Shown here: positions 9,914 through 16,665 of the stretch, in pieces
How positions within the stretch are numbered: the stretch's first letter is position 1
Layout: the number at the start of each line of letters is the position of its first letter
Virus record (IMG/VR): IMGVR_UViG_3300027805_000039
Span: 1 to 36,643 of that record
DNA from: a virus
DNA length: 36,643 bases
Strand: one strand, 5' to 3'
Notes under the pieces: generated by a model
Told to the model about the DNA's origin: nothing
The model's database searches: none
What the model saw: only the letters and a program-made list of their open reading frames with translations
Translations under genes and position numbers: made by a program

Positions 9914-9991
9914 CGCCTTGGACATGGCAGCGTGCCAGAGGTCATCTGGCACGCGCACATTCCTGCTAGGAGTCTTTGGGGCGTTAGGCAC
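9848..9991 (-). CDS. Ribbon-helix-helix transcriptional regulator (47 aa)
   Basis: Read leftward from GTG at 9991 the product is 47 residues: a short basic start, a strand 'NVRVPDDLW', a helix 'HAAMSKALDRGE' and a second helix 'SLSEVIRRALEKYV'. This is a classic ribbon-helix-helix (Arc/CopG type) fold, a dimeric DNA binder whose strand enters the major groove. It is the third gene of a leftward operon; its start overlaps the stop of the upstream gene (9984-9986) by 8 bases. Its 3' end runs 66 bases into the convergent C5 methyltransferase gene. It is a plausible repressor of its own operon, whose promoter has two palindromes of the size such proteins bind (inference). A perfect 10-bp inverted repeat at 9930-9954 lies within it. 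Confidence 0.8.
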   Translation of the reverse strand: MPNAPKTPSRNVRVPDDLWHAAMSKALDRGESLSEVIRRALEKYVKG

Positions 9992-10310
9992 GATCAGCCA
10001 CACAAGGGCAGGGCTGAGCGGGCACCGCGCCGTTGAGGAACCACCAAATGGCGTTTGACTCGTGATGGGTCACGTTGATCTCGTGGCCTTCACAACGCTC
10101 ACCGTCGTCGGAGTAGACCCAAACGTAGAAGTCGCCGTCTTCCACGAGAGTGATGTGGGCGCCTGTGTCCTCGTCAATGGTGCGCTGAAGGTTCATGCAG
10201 CCACCGCCTGAGTGGTGGAGGTACTCGCGCACGGTGGCGTTGTGCTTGACCCAAAGGGTCGGCATTTGGCGCTCAGCGGCCTCAAGCCAGCGGGTGTCGG
10301 TGATGGTCAC
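9984..10310 (-). CDS. Hypothetical protein of leftward regulatory operon (108 aa)
   Basis: A 108-residue protein, GTG at 10310, in a 4-base GTGA overlap with the upstream gene. It has an N-terminal helix ('RWLEAAERQMPTLWVKHNATVREYL') and a beta-rich centre ('TGAHITLVEDGDFYVWVYSDDG') with a His-rich 'EINVTHHESNAIWWFLNG' segment. It ends in a PCPC stretch. No family recognised, no membrane segments. Being sandwiched between a hypothetical gene and the ribbon-helix-helix gene, it belongs to one transcription unit starting near 10717. Confidence 0.65.
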   Translation of the reverse strand: MTITDTRWLEAAERQMPTLWVKHNATVREYLHHSGGGCMNLQRTIDEDTGAHITLVEDGDFYVWVYSDDGERCEGHEINVTHHESNAIWWFLNGAVPAQPCPCVADRA

Positions 10311-10681
10311 TTGGACTCACCATCCCACGTCTCCGAGAACGTGCGGGCCGCCGCGACGGCGGCAAGGATGGCATCGGGCGTCGCGGGTGTGTCGTCGGTG
10401 CCGAATGAACTCCAAGGGCGGTCACCCAAATCGTCCTCATACTCGCCGCCTGCGTACAACTGAACGCACAGGAACTCCTCTGCATCATTGTCATCTCCAA
10501 GGTCATACGGGTAACCCGCGGGGGTGATGAGTAGGAAGCAGTCGCGTGCGGCTGGCACCTCAATGGCCCACCAGTCGCCGCCGCCCGACGAGCCAAGGTC
10601 GCGCGTGGATACGGCGATGTCATTGGCCGTGAGCAGGTCCATGATCTGGTCGGAACTCATCTGCTGTGCGGTGGTGTTCAT
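10307..10681 (-). CDS. Hypothetical protein, first gene of leftward operon (124 aa)
   Basis: ATG at 10681 is chosen over a longer in-frame extension because GGGGGA lies 5-10 bases upstream on this strand and a promoter is found just before it. The 124-residue product is acidic, with 'SSDQIMDLLTANDIAVSTRDLG' (a helix resembling a small dimerisation or DNA-binding start), then a beta-rich region 'DWWAIEVPAARDCFLLITPAGYPYD' and a C-terminal helix. No known family is recognised. It heads the operon 10681-9848 and is under control of the palindrome pair at 10713-10747. Confidence 0.65.
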   Translation of the reverse strand: MNTTAQQMSSDQIMDLLTANDIAVSTRDLGSSGGGDWWAIEVPAARDCFLLITPAGYPYDLGDDNDAEEFLCVQLYAGGEYEDDLGDRPWSSFGTDDTPATPDAILAAVAAARTFSETWDGESK

Positions 10682-10712
10682 GTCGTCCCCCAATCTGTGC
10701 CGCCCCCTTGGC

Positions 10713-10752
10713 GGTGTAGGTACACCATAACCCGGTGTGGGTACACCGTCAA
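10713..10752 (-). promoter_or_regulatory. Leftward promoter with two 14-bp palindromic operators
   Basis: On the minus strand, TTGACG (10752-10747) and TATGGT (10729-10724) are separated by exactly 17 bases, a good sigma-70-type promoter, with predicted start near 10717. Two 14-bp palindromes lie on it: GGTGTAGGTACACC at 10713-10726 (6-bp arms) and GGTGTGGGTACACC at 10734-10747 (5-bp arms), centres 21 bp apart, about two helical turns. One fills the spacer beginning at the -35 edge, the other covers the end of the -10 and the start site. Bound repressor would block polymerase. Confidence 0.7.
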
Positions 10753-10838
10753 GCCCAATCGCGAGATGTCCGATTCGGGCGAGTCCCGTGTCCGTAACCG
10801 CTGCGTTGCGGTCCGATACGGAATCTCGTATCAGGCAG

Positions 10839-11021
10839 TCAGCGTTTGCCCAGGGCACGGCGCACCGTCATACGGTCCACACCAGCCACCCGCGCGGCCT
10901 CGACCTCAGTCATACCGCCCGCGACCGCCTCGCGGATCGCCTCATACAGTTCAGCCGCCAGTGCCCGTTCCTTCTCGCGGGCCGCGTTCCACCGCTTCCC
11001 CGCTGCCTCTAGGCGACTCAT
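10839..11021 (-). CDS. Small helix-turn-helix DNA-binding protein (60 aa)
   Basis: ATG at 11021 gives 60 residues: an N-terminal charged helix ('RLEAAGKRWNAAREKERAL') and a C-terminal helix-turn-helix 'MTEVEAARVAGVDRMTVRRALGK', in which the 'AARVAGV...TVRRAL' pattern is the recognition unit. A TTG at 11033 would add four residues. Neither start has a clear ribosome-binding site, so coupling to the overlapping upstream gene (which ends at 10951) is likely. The overlap with that gene is 71 bases, unusually long. Probable regulator of this phage's leftward genes; it may bind the palindromes at 11200-11236, which is inference. Confidence 0.7.
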   Translation of the reverse strand: MSRLEAAGKRWNAAREKERALAAELYEAIREAVAGGMTEVEAARVAGVDRMTVRRALGKR

Positions 11022-11199
11022 TGGGCAAGTCAATCAGATCAAAGAGCCGTAAACCCTGAGCCAGCAACTCAGCCTCGACCTGGGCATAAATGGCCGTGTG
11101 CTGAGCGCGGCTGATCCGGCCCGCCAGGATGTCGGCCCCCGCCCGATTCATAACCGCCCGCAGCTCTTGAAGGCTGCGCGGCTTCGGCTGTTCCCCCAT
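10951..11199 (-). CDS. Hypothetical protein heading leaderless leftward operon (82 aa)
   Basis: ATG at 11199 gives 82 residues. The first ~60 look like a helical protein ('SLQELRAVMNRAGADILAGRISRAQHTAIYAQVEAELLAQGLRLFDLIDL'); the last ~20 (PRGSGEAVERGPREGTGTGG) overlap the helix-turn-helix gene in another frame and look like read-through, so the functional part may be just the first 60. No Shine-Dalgarno precedes the ATG, but a promoter is placed so that transcription would begin at or next to it, making the mRNA leaderless. Function unknown; probably a regulatory partner. Confidence 0.5.
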   Translation of the reverse strand: MGEQPKPRSLQELRAVMNRAGADILAGRISRAQHTAIYAQVEAELLAQGLRLFDLIDLPNESPRGSGEAVERGPREGTGTGG

Positions 11200-11236
11200 G
11201 TAGAGCAATCTACTGAGCGTCAGTAGAGCGGTCTAC
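11200..11236 (-). promoter_or_regulatory. Leaderless leftward promoter with paired palindromes
   Basis: Two related 14-bp palindromes, GTAGAGCAATCTAC (11200-11213) and GTAGAGCGGTCTAC (11223-11236), have 5-bp arms and 4-base centres, 23 bp apart. Read on the minus strand, the second contains TAGACC (11235-11230), a fair -35, and the first contains TAGATT (11212-11207), a fair -10, with a 17-base spacer. Predicted start is about 11200, one base before the ATG at 11199. Each operator thus sits on one promoter element, implying tight repression, possibly autoregulation. Confidence 0.65.
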
Positions 11237-11311
11237 ATTTGGACCGAAACGTGACCGGGCCGTTATGGCGCCTGTCCGAAACGCCGCATAAGTGCCAGGG
11301 AGGCCGCCGCC

Positions 11312-11452
11312 GTGGAGTGCCTCGCGTGCGGGCAACTGTTTGACCCCATCGCTAGCCGTTGGCGCTGTTACGTGTGCGGCTTGAAACACGCCTGCTGCGA
11401 AGGCGAACCACTAGGGGAAATCAAAGGGGAAACCAATGAAGGAAACCATTGA
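11312..11452 (+). CDS. Zinc-ribbon microprotein (46 aa)
   Basis: GTG at 11312 preceded by GGGAGG (11298-11303) encodes 46 residues with 'MECLACGQLFDPIASRWRCYVCGLKHACCEG': two CxxC pairs about 15 residues apart, a typical zinc ribbon, plus an extra CC. Its 3' end overlaps the next gene start by 17 bases. It is the first gene of the rightward block that follows the divergent leftward promoter. A rightward promoter may be TTGGAC (11239-11244) and TTATGG (11263-11268), which is weak evidence. Function unknown; such proteins often bind nucleic acid or protein partners. Confidence 0.6.
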   Translation: MECLACGQLFDPIASRWRCYVCGLKHACCEGEPLGEIKGETNEGNH

Positions 11453-12131
11453 AATTGGGTTCATTGACGGGGGCCAGGTTGAAGGCGCCTTCGCCGCTGA
11501 CCTTGCCCACCTCACCCTGACCCGCCGTAACCGCGTTAGCGGCCTCATACGGGTTCAGGGGAACCTACTGTCACGGGCACGCAACGAACTGGTGGCCACG
11601 TTCCTTGACGGAAGCAAGTCCAACTGGCTGTTCATGGTGGACACGGACCACCGGCTGCCCCTTGAGTCGTTTGACCGGATGCTGGAAGCCGCCCACGCGG
11701 CCAAAGTTCCCGTGGTGTCGGCCCTGTGCTTCGCGGCGTATCCGGCGCCCCTGTACCCCATGCCCGTGCCCGCCATCTACAAAGACAACGGGGACGGGCG
11801 GTGGGCCTCATTCCACGACTATCCGCCTGACCAGCTCGTGGAGATTGACGCCGCCGGAGCGGGATGCCTACTCATGCACCGTTCCGCGCTAGAGGCCGTC
11901 AGGGACCAGCGCAACCCCGCCGTGGGCGCCAACTGGTGCTGGTTTGAGGACGGCCCCGCCGGTGAGAATTGGGTGTCCGAGGACTTGACGTTCATGCAGC
12001 GGCTACGCGCCGCCGGTGTCCCCATCCACTGCCACACGGGTTCCGTGCTCCCCCACATCAAACGGTACGTGCTCACGGACGAGCACCACCGGGACATGCT
12101 CGTGGCCTACGCCGCGGAACAGGGCAGGTAG
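11436..12131 (+). CDS. GT-A-type glycosyltransferase
   Basis: A 231-residue protein with 'SRARNELVATFLDGSKSNWLFMVDTDHRL': the DTD at residues 69-71 is the DxD metal and nucleotide-sugar site of GT-A glycosyltransferases. Later 'DAAGAGCLLMHRSALEAV' and 'SEDLTFMQRLRAAG' match the acceptor-side region seen in phage-encoded members. ATG follows the extended AAAGGGGAAACC element at 11423-11434. It starts a cassette of glycosyltransferase, methyltransferase, glycosyltransferase. Substrate unknown; candidates are phage virion proteins or phage DNA. No signal peptide, so it acts in the cytoplasm. Confidence 0.8.
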   Translation: MKETIEIGFIDGGQVEGAFAADLAHLTLTRRNRVSGLIRVQGNLLSRARNELVATFLDGSKSNWLFMVDTDHRLPLESFDRMLEAAHAAKVPVVSALCFAAYPAPLYPMPVPAIYKDNGDGRWASFHDYPPDQLVEIDAAGAGCLLMHRSALEAVRDQRNPAVGANWCWFEDGPAGENWVSEDLTFMQRLRAAGVPIHCHTGSVLPHIKRYVLTDEHHRDMLVAYAAEQGR

Positions 12132-12133
12132 CC

Positions 12134-12643
12134 ATGCCCACATCGTCACGCGAAAACGCCCCGTGGGCCCTTGACCGCATCATTCAGTCCGACGCCCAAA
12201 CCATCCTCGATGTCGGCGCCGGCAAAGGCACCTACGCGTCTGAGCTCAGGGCAGTCGGCTACACCGGCCACATAACCGGGTCCGAGGTGTGGCCCCCATA
12301 CGTGGAACTGTTCGGGCTACGGGACCTGTACGACACGGTGGCCGTGGAAGACATACGCCGCCGCAACGACTTCGGGTATGACCTCGTCATCTTCGGGGAC
12401 GTGCTAGAGCACATGACGAAAGACGAAGCCATCACCATTTGGGAGAAGGTGCAGCGGCAGGCCCGCCACGCCCTCATAGCCATCCCCATCGTGCACTACC
12501 CGCAGGGCCCCGAACTGGGCAACCCGTTTGAAGAGCACGTCAAGGATGACTGGACCCACGAGGAAGTCCTCGACACGTTCCCAGGGATCACCGCGCACAA
12601 GGTCGGGCAGTGGACCGGTTCCTATTGGGCGGTGTTCCCGTGA
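12134..12643 (+). CDS. Class I SAM-dependent methyltransferase (small molecule/glycan type)
   Basis: A 169-residue protein with motif I 'ILDVGAGKGTYASEL' (residues about 24-38), 'FGDVLEHMTKDEAITIWEKV' as the motif-4-type segment and 'HALIAIPIVHYPQG' after it. This Rossmann-type fold belongs to the group that methylates small molecules or sugars, unlike the two DNA methyltransferases elsewhere, because there is no PPY or PCQ motif. It lies between two glycosyltransferase genes (2-base gap before, GTGA overlap after), so it probably methylates the sugar they attach. Confidence 0.8.
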   Translation: MPTSSRENAPWALDRIIQSDAQTILDVGAGKGTYASELRAVGYTGHITGSEVWPPYVELFGLRDLYDTVAVEDIRRRNDFGYDLVIFGDVLEHMTKDEAITIWEKVQRQARHALIAIPIVHYPQGPELGNPFEEHVKDDWTHEEVLDTFPGITAHKVGQWTGSYWAVFP

Positions 12644-13695
12644 AGGTAGCCGTTTACTCCATCGCCAAAGACGAAGCCAAACACGTGGAGCGTTGGGCAG
12701 CGTCAGCCATGGACGCCGACCACGTCATCCTGATGGACACCGGCTCAACTGACGGCACCGTCGAGCTGGCCGAAGACCTGGGCGTCACCGTGCACCAGCG
12801 ACTCATCAAACCGTGGCGGTTTGACCTCGCCCGAAACACGGCCCTGGCGCTCGTCCCCGATGACGTTGAATACTGCATCGCCCTTGACCTTGACGAAGTC
12901 CTCGTGCCTGGTTGGCGCACCGCACTGGAAACAGCGCACCGCGAAGGATGGACTAGGCCGCGCTACAGGTACACGTGGAGTTGGAACGCAGACGGTTCAC
13001 CGGGTCTTGTGTATGGCGGAGACAAGATTCATACTCGACACGGATACGTGTGGCGTCATCCGGTCCACGAGGTCATCACGCCACTAGGGGAAGAGCGCCA
13101 AGGGTGGGTGTCCCTACAGATTCACCATTTCCCTGACGCCACCAAGTCGCGGTCCCAGTACCTGCCACTGTTAGCGCAATCAGTAACAGAGGACCCGAGC
13201 GACGACCGGAACGCCTACTACTACGCCAGGGAACTGCACTTCGCGGGACGCTCAGACGAGGCCGTCACGGAGTTCACCCGCTACCTCGCGTTGCCCTCGG
13301 CCACGTGGGATGCCGAACGGTCCAAGGCCATGCGCTACCTGGCGCAGCTTGAGCCCGACCAGGCCGAACGCTGGCTACTCAAGGCCACCGCTGAGGCTCC
13401 GCACCGGCGGGAACCGTGGGTCGACCTAGCGCAGCACTACCACGACCGGCAGGCGTGGGCCCTGAGCCTCGCAGCGGCCCTGCGGGCCCTTGAGGTCACG
13501 GACCAGCCACTGGAATACCTGTGCGAACCCGACGCGTGGGGCGCCAAACCGCACGACCTAGCCGCTATCGCGGCGCACTGGATGGGGAACGGGGAACTAG
13601 CACGCTTCCACGGCGGCAAAGCCGTGGAGTTTGAACCCACCAACGAACGCCTGGTGGGAAACCTGGCCCATTACACGCCCCCTAGTGGTGGCTGA
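12640..13695 (+). CDS. Family 2-type glycosyltransferase with helical C-terminal repeats
   Basis: A 351-residue protein beginning MKVAVYSIAKDEAKHVERW, with 'DTGSTDGT' (residues 33-40) and 'ALDLDEVL' (DxD at 83-85), the hallmarks of a GT2 catalytic domain. The C-terminal ~160 residues are helical repeats with alternating aromatic residues ('NAYYYARELHFAGRSDEAVTEFTRYLAL', and a later 'EPWVDLAQHYHDRQAWALSLAAALRAL'), as in the TPR-tailed bacterial and phage glycosyltransferases. GTG at 12640 is chosen because of the 4-base overlap with the previous stop. Works with the upstream glycosyltransferase and methyltransferase; acceptor unknown. Confidence 0.85.
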   Translation: MKVAVYSIAKDEAKHVERWAASAMDADHVILMDTGSTDGTVELAEDLGVTVHQRLIKPWRFDLARNTALALVPDDVEYCIALDLDEVLVPGWRTALETAHREGWTRPRYRYTWSWNADGSPGLVYGGDKIHTRHGYVWRHPVHEVITPLGEERQGWVSLQIHHFPDATKSRSQYLPLLAQSVTEDPSDDRNAYYYARELHFAGRSDEAVTEFTRYLALPSATWDAERSKAMRYLAQLEPDQAERWLLKATAEAPHRREPWVDLAQHYHDRQAWALSLAAALRALEVTDQPLEYLCEPDAWGAKPHDLAAIAAHWMGNGELARFHGGKAVEFEPTNERLVGNLAHYTPPSGG

Positions 13696-13713
13696 ACCGC
13701 ACGCGGAGAACAC

Positions 13714-13965
13714 ATGCCCGACTGGCTCAACGAAGCTAGCGAACTGCTGACGTGGCTGACCATCGCCTCGATCATCTTTGGAGCAATCGCCTTCCTGATT
13801 AGGAAGTACACCCGCTGGCTACGTGACGTGATCCGTGAAGAGATCGTCTGCCACACCCAACTGATTCAGCCGACATCGAACGGCGGCAAGAGCCTGCCCG
13901 ACATCGCTAGGCGCCTTGACCTCGTCATGGCAAAGCTCGACATAACGGAGGACGAACACAAATGA
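13714..13965 (+). CDS. Small membrane protein of lysis cassette
   Basis: An 83-residue protein with one hydrophobic helix at residues ~11-29 ('LLTWLTIASIIFGAIAFLI'), then a basic and charged cytoplasmic-type helix. It ends by overlapping the next membrane gene (ATGA). Arrangement with the following two-helix protein and the amidase gene indicates a lysis role, perhaps a holin partner or regulator. Similar single-pass proteins precede holins in many actinobacteriophages. I see no signal cleavage site. Confidence 0.65.
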   Translation: MPDWLNEASELLTWLTIASIIFGAIAFLIRKYTRWLRDVIREEIVCHTQLIQPTSNGGKSLPDIARRLDLVMAKLDITEDEHK

Positions 13966-14237
13966 GTTTCGCTGACTGGTTTGCAACCAGCCCTATCGCC
14001 TCGTGGCTTCGCACCTTCGTGGCCATCGTTATCGCCATGTTCATCGCGGACGGCGCCGACATTTTCGCGGTTGAGTTGAGTGACCTTCGCGCGTGGCTGG
14101 CTGCTGGTTTCGCCGCCACCTTGCCCGTCATCGTGCGCTGGCTCAACCCCCAGGACGCTGAGTTCGGGCGCGGCTCCATCGTGTTTGAGCCGTTTGACGT
14201 GTGGGATGAGGACGAGGACGACGAGGTGAAGGCATGA
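13962..14237 (+). CDS. Probable holin
   Basis: A 91-residue protein with two hydrophobic segments (residues about 18-32 'TFVAIVIAMFIADGA' and 44-62 'AWLAAGFAATLPVIVRWLN') and an acidic tail ending DEDEDDEVKA. Two membrane helices plus charged C-terminus directly before an amidase gene (overlap GTGAAGGCATGA at the junction) fit a class II-type holin that lets the endolysin reach the wall. No family signature beyond topology and context. Confidence 0.7.
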   Translation: MSFADWFATSPIASWLRTFVAIVIAMFIADGADIFAVELSDLRAWLAAGFAATLPVIVRWLNPQDAEFGRGSIVFEPFDVWDEDEDDEVKA

Positions 14238-14890
14238 CCGCCTACTCCCCCGCGCAACTGAAGCGGGCTCTGAAGCAGGCGGGCCTGCACGTTGAGTATC
14301 AGCCTGGTTGGGATTCCAAGGGAATCAACCCGTTCAACAGCGGCCCGTGGGCCGGAGTTTGTTTGCACCACACGGCGAATGGTGGTGCCTCGGGCGACCA
14401 TCCGTCGCTCTACTGGATGATGAACAACCAGTTTGCCCCCGTGAGGGCCGCACATTTTTTGATCGGCAGATCAGGGAAGATCATGTGCACGTCCGGTTCC
14501 GGCGCGTACCACGCCGGCGCAGGCGGCCCCCTCAAGTTGGGCAGCCACTACATCGCCCCCACACAAGGCAATGCAGCCCTTGTGGGTATTGAAATTGAGT
14601 CAAAGGGCACGGACGCCCGCACCAACGCACGCGTGGACGAGGTCGACGGCCTCACCCCCCAGCAGGTCGACGCGGCCACCAAACTCACCGTGGCCCTGCT
14701 TGACCTCATGGGCCTCGGGGTCAAGAGCGTCATTCGTCACCGCGACTGGACAGACGGCGGCTTTGACGGCAACCCCGTCCTGCCCACCAAGGGCCGCAAA
14801 AACGACGTGTTGCAGCCACTCAGTTTCTGGCGCCGCCGCATCAGGCGGGCACAACTGGCCATGCGAGCAAAGCGCCTCATAGGCCGCTAA
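14234..14890 (+). CDS. Endolysin, N-acetylmuramoyl-L-alanine amidase (Amidase_2 type)
   Basis: A 218-residue enzyme. 'VCLHHTANG' (His45/46) near the start, 'AYHAGAG' (His93), and 'IRHRDWTDG' followed by 'GRKND' (His169, Lys189, Asp191) are the zinc-ligand and catalytic motif pattern of the amidase_2/PGRP fold. It would cleave the bond between muramic acid and L-alanine. No signal peptide, so it needs the holin genes just upstream. No clear C-terminal wall-binding domain; the last ~20 residues are strongly basic ('WRRRIRRAQLAMRAKRLIGR'). Confidence 0.88.
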   Translation: MTAYSPAQLKRALKQAGLHVEYQPGWDSKGINPFNSGPWAGVCLHHTANGGASGDHPSLYWMMNNQFAPVRAAHFLIGRSGKIMCTSGSGAYHAGAGGPLKLGSHYIAPTQGNAALVGIEIESKGTDARTNARVDEVDGLTPQQVDAATKLTVALLDLMGLGVKSVIRHRDWTDGGFDGNPVLPTKGRKNDVLQPLSFWRRRIRRAQLAMRAKRLIGR

Positions 14891-14911
14891 CCAAAACGGA
14901 AGGGGAGAACC

Positions 14912-15160
14912 GTGAGCCTAGCCAAAGCATTCTCGCAGGGACCGCCACTCATCAAAGGCCCCGCATGTTCAGTGGCCGCCACCCTTGAACAGCTCAACGA
15001 CGAGGACAAGGCGGCACTTGAGACTGTCCTAGCGGACAAGCGGTGGCGGTCAACGGACATCGCCGCGCAGCTGCAAGCCGAAGGCATCAGTATCAGTGAC
15101 TCCACGTTGTCACGGCATCGGCGGGGCGCGTGCAAGTGCCGACATTTGGGAGTGACGTGA
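14912..15160 (+). CDS. Small DNA-binding-like conserved protein (82 aa)
   Basis: GTG at 14912 after GGAAGGGGAGAACC encodes 82 residues. 'GPACSVAATLEQLNDEDKAALETVLAD...RSTDIAAQLQAEGISISDSTLSRHRRGACKC' has a helix-turn-helix-like segment and ends in a CxC motif. Actinobacteriophages frequently carry such a 'GPxC...SRHRRGxCxC' protein near the terminase, the lysis cassette or the following phosphoesterase; its role is not established. It is followed by a 4-base overlap into the metallophosphoesterase gene, which suggests a partner role in DNA processing. Confidence 0.7.
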   Translation: MSLAKAFSQGPPLIKGPACSVAATLEQLNDEDKAALETVLADKRWRSTDIAAQLQAEGISISDSTLSRHRRGACKCRHLGVT

Positions 15161-16362
15161 GCCTGTCCGAACGTTTCACCAACCCCGGTGGCGCCGACCA
15201 GGCACCCGCGCACCACCTCCCCAACGGCTGGTCCCCGTCAGTCACGTACGCCGCGGACGGGTCAGCCGAGGTTGTCACCATCGGGCCCGGTGTTCCCACG
15301 GACGACCAGGCCGCTGAGGAACTAGCGGCGTTGGGGGTGACCGTGCCCCCTCACATGCGTGCCAGATTGGCCAGCGTCAGCCACGACCCCGCGGCGTGGA
15401 TCAGGCGCGGCCAGGGCCTTGACGCCGAAACCATCGAAGTGACCCGCCGCAAATGGGTCATTGAACCGGCGCCCCCCGAGCGGGCCACCGTCGACGTTGA
15501 CGAGCTCATCGCCGCCATCGGGAAGCGTCGCCCCGTCGTGCGAGAGCCACGAGAAGGTGGCGTCACCGCGGTCCTCGCCATCGCTGACCTGCAACTAGGC
15601 GAATCCGACCGTGGCGCCGGCCACGTATCGACTGACGACACACTGGCCCACCTGTTCGCCGCGTTCGATGACGCCGTGGCTCACTTGAAACGCGACGCCA
15701 AACGCGGCCACGTCACTGAGATAGCCGCCGTGTTTCTCGGGGATTGTGTGCAGGGGTTCCTGTCCCAGCACGGAACCTTGACGTGGCGAACCGACCTGAC
15801 CGTCACCGAAATGCTCAGGGTGTACCGCCGCGTAGCCCTAGAACTCATCACCCGACTCGCCAACCTGGGCCTTCCCCTTCAGGTTGTCGCAGTCGGCGGC
15901 AACCACGGTGAAGCCACCCGCAACCCCCAAACTCGCTACGACGACAACCACGACGTGGAAGCCATCATCGCCGTAGCCGACACCCTCCAAGCGGTCGGCG
16001 GATACGAGCACGTCACGTTCACGTTCCCCGCACCCGATGACGACATGGTCACCGTGGCCCTGCAAGACGGCACCGTGCTGACGTGCGTCCACGGCCACCA
16101 GTGGACCGGGCCCGCGTCAGCTGCCGCCAAATGGTGGGCCGGTCAAGCCCTCGGCAGAACCCGCCACACCGGCGACATTCTCCTATCCGGCCACCGCCAC
16201 CACCTGTACATCGAGGACATAGGCGGGCGCTGGGCCTGTACCGCTCCCGCAATGGTGGGTCTTTCCGCTTGGTGGACAAGGAAAACAGGGCAGCAGTCAC
16301 GCCGCGGCCTACTCATCCTTGAAGCCGCCCGCCACACCGTCACTGACTGGCGACTGCACTAA
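15157..16362 (+). CDS. Metallophosphoesterase (phage calcineurin-type, SbcD/exonuclease-like)
   Basis: A 401-residue protein. Calcineurin-like metal motifs appear in order: 'IADLQLGE' (residues ~142-149), 'FLGDCVQG' (~193-200), 'GGNHGE' (247-252), 'CVHGHQW' (~315) and 'LSGHRHHLY' (~347). These ligate two metal ions in phosphodiesterases and exonucleases. The first ~130 residues are an alpha/beta region without recognised motif. GTG at 15157 overlaps the previous stop (GTGA). Likely acts on phage DNA or nucleotides; which substrate cannot be read from sequence. Confidence 0.85.
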   Translation: MSLSERFTNPGGADQAPAHHLPNGWSPSVTYAADGSAEVVTIGPGVPTDDQAAEELAALGVTVPPHMRARLASVSHDPAAWIRRGQGLDAETIEVTRRKWVIEPAPPERATVDVDELIAAIGKRRPVVREPREGGVTAVLAIADLQLGESDRGAGHVSTDDTLAHLFAAFDDAVAHLKRDAKRGHVTEIAAVFLGDCVQGFLSQHGTLTWRTDLTVTEMLRVYRRVALELITRLANLGLPLQVVAVGGNHGEATRNPQTRYDDNHDVEAIIAVADTLQAVGGYEHVTFTFPAPDDDMVTVALQDGTVLTCVHGHQWTGPASAAAKWWAGQALGRTRHTGDILLSGHRHHLYIEDIGGRWACTAPAMVGLSAWWTRKTGQQSRRGLLILEAARHTVTDWRLH

Positions 16363-16383
16363 CCAACGCAAAGGGGAAACCGC

Positions 16384-16665
16384 GTGGACATTCGAAGGCA
16401 AACACTCAACACCGCCGCCGACCTCATCACCAAAGACAGGCAAGGCACCCACGGCCCCTACACAGACGAGGCCACCCGCATCGGGCGCCTATGGGGCGCC
16501 ATCCTGCGCCGCGACGACATCCCCCCGCGCACCGTCGCCGCCATGATGATCGCCCTGAAAGTGGCACGCGCCACCGCCGGCACCCCCAACGTTGACGACT
16601 GGATCGACACCGCCGGATACGCCGCCCTAGCCGCACAAATCGACCACGACCAGGCCACGCCATGA
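16384..16665 (+). CDS. DUF6378-like conserved protein
   Basis: A 93-residue protein after AAAGGGGAAACC (16370-16381) with GTG start. The 'AADLITKDRQGTHGPYTDEATRIGRLWGAIL' and 'MMIALKVARAT...NVDDWIDTAGYAALAAQI' blocks match the DUF6378 pattern known from phages; it is a helical protein thought to be nucleotide-metabolism or modification linked, but the function is unknown. Followed by a 4-base overlap to the next gene. Confidence 0.7.
   Translation: MDIRRQTLNTAADLITKDRQGTHGPYTDEATRIGRLWGAILRRDDIPPRTVAAMMIALKVARATAGTPNVDDWIDTAGYAALAAQIDHDQATP

Noticed and set aside
9930-9954. 10-bp inverted repeat GCGTGCCAGA / TCTGGCACGC as a terminator
   Set aside because: It lies inside the ribbon-helix-helix coding region and has no T-run on either side.
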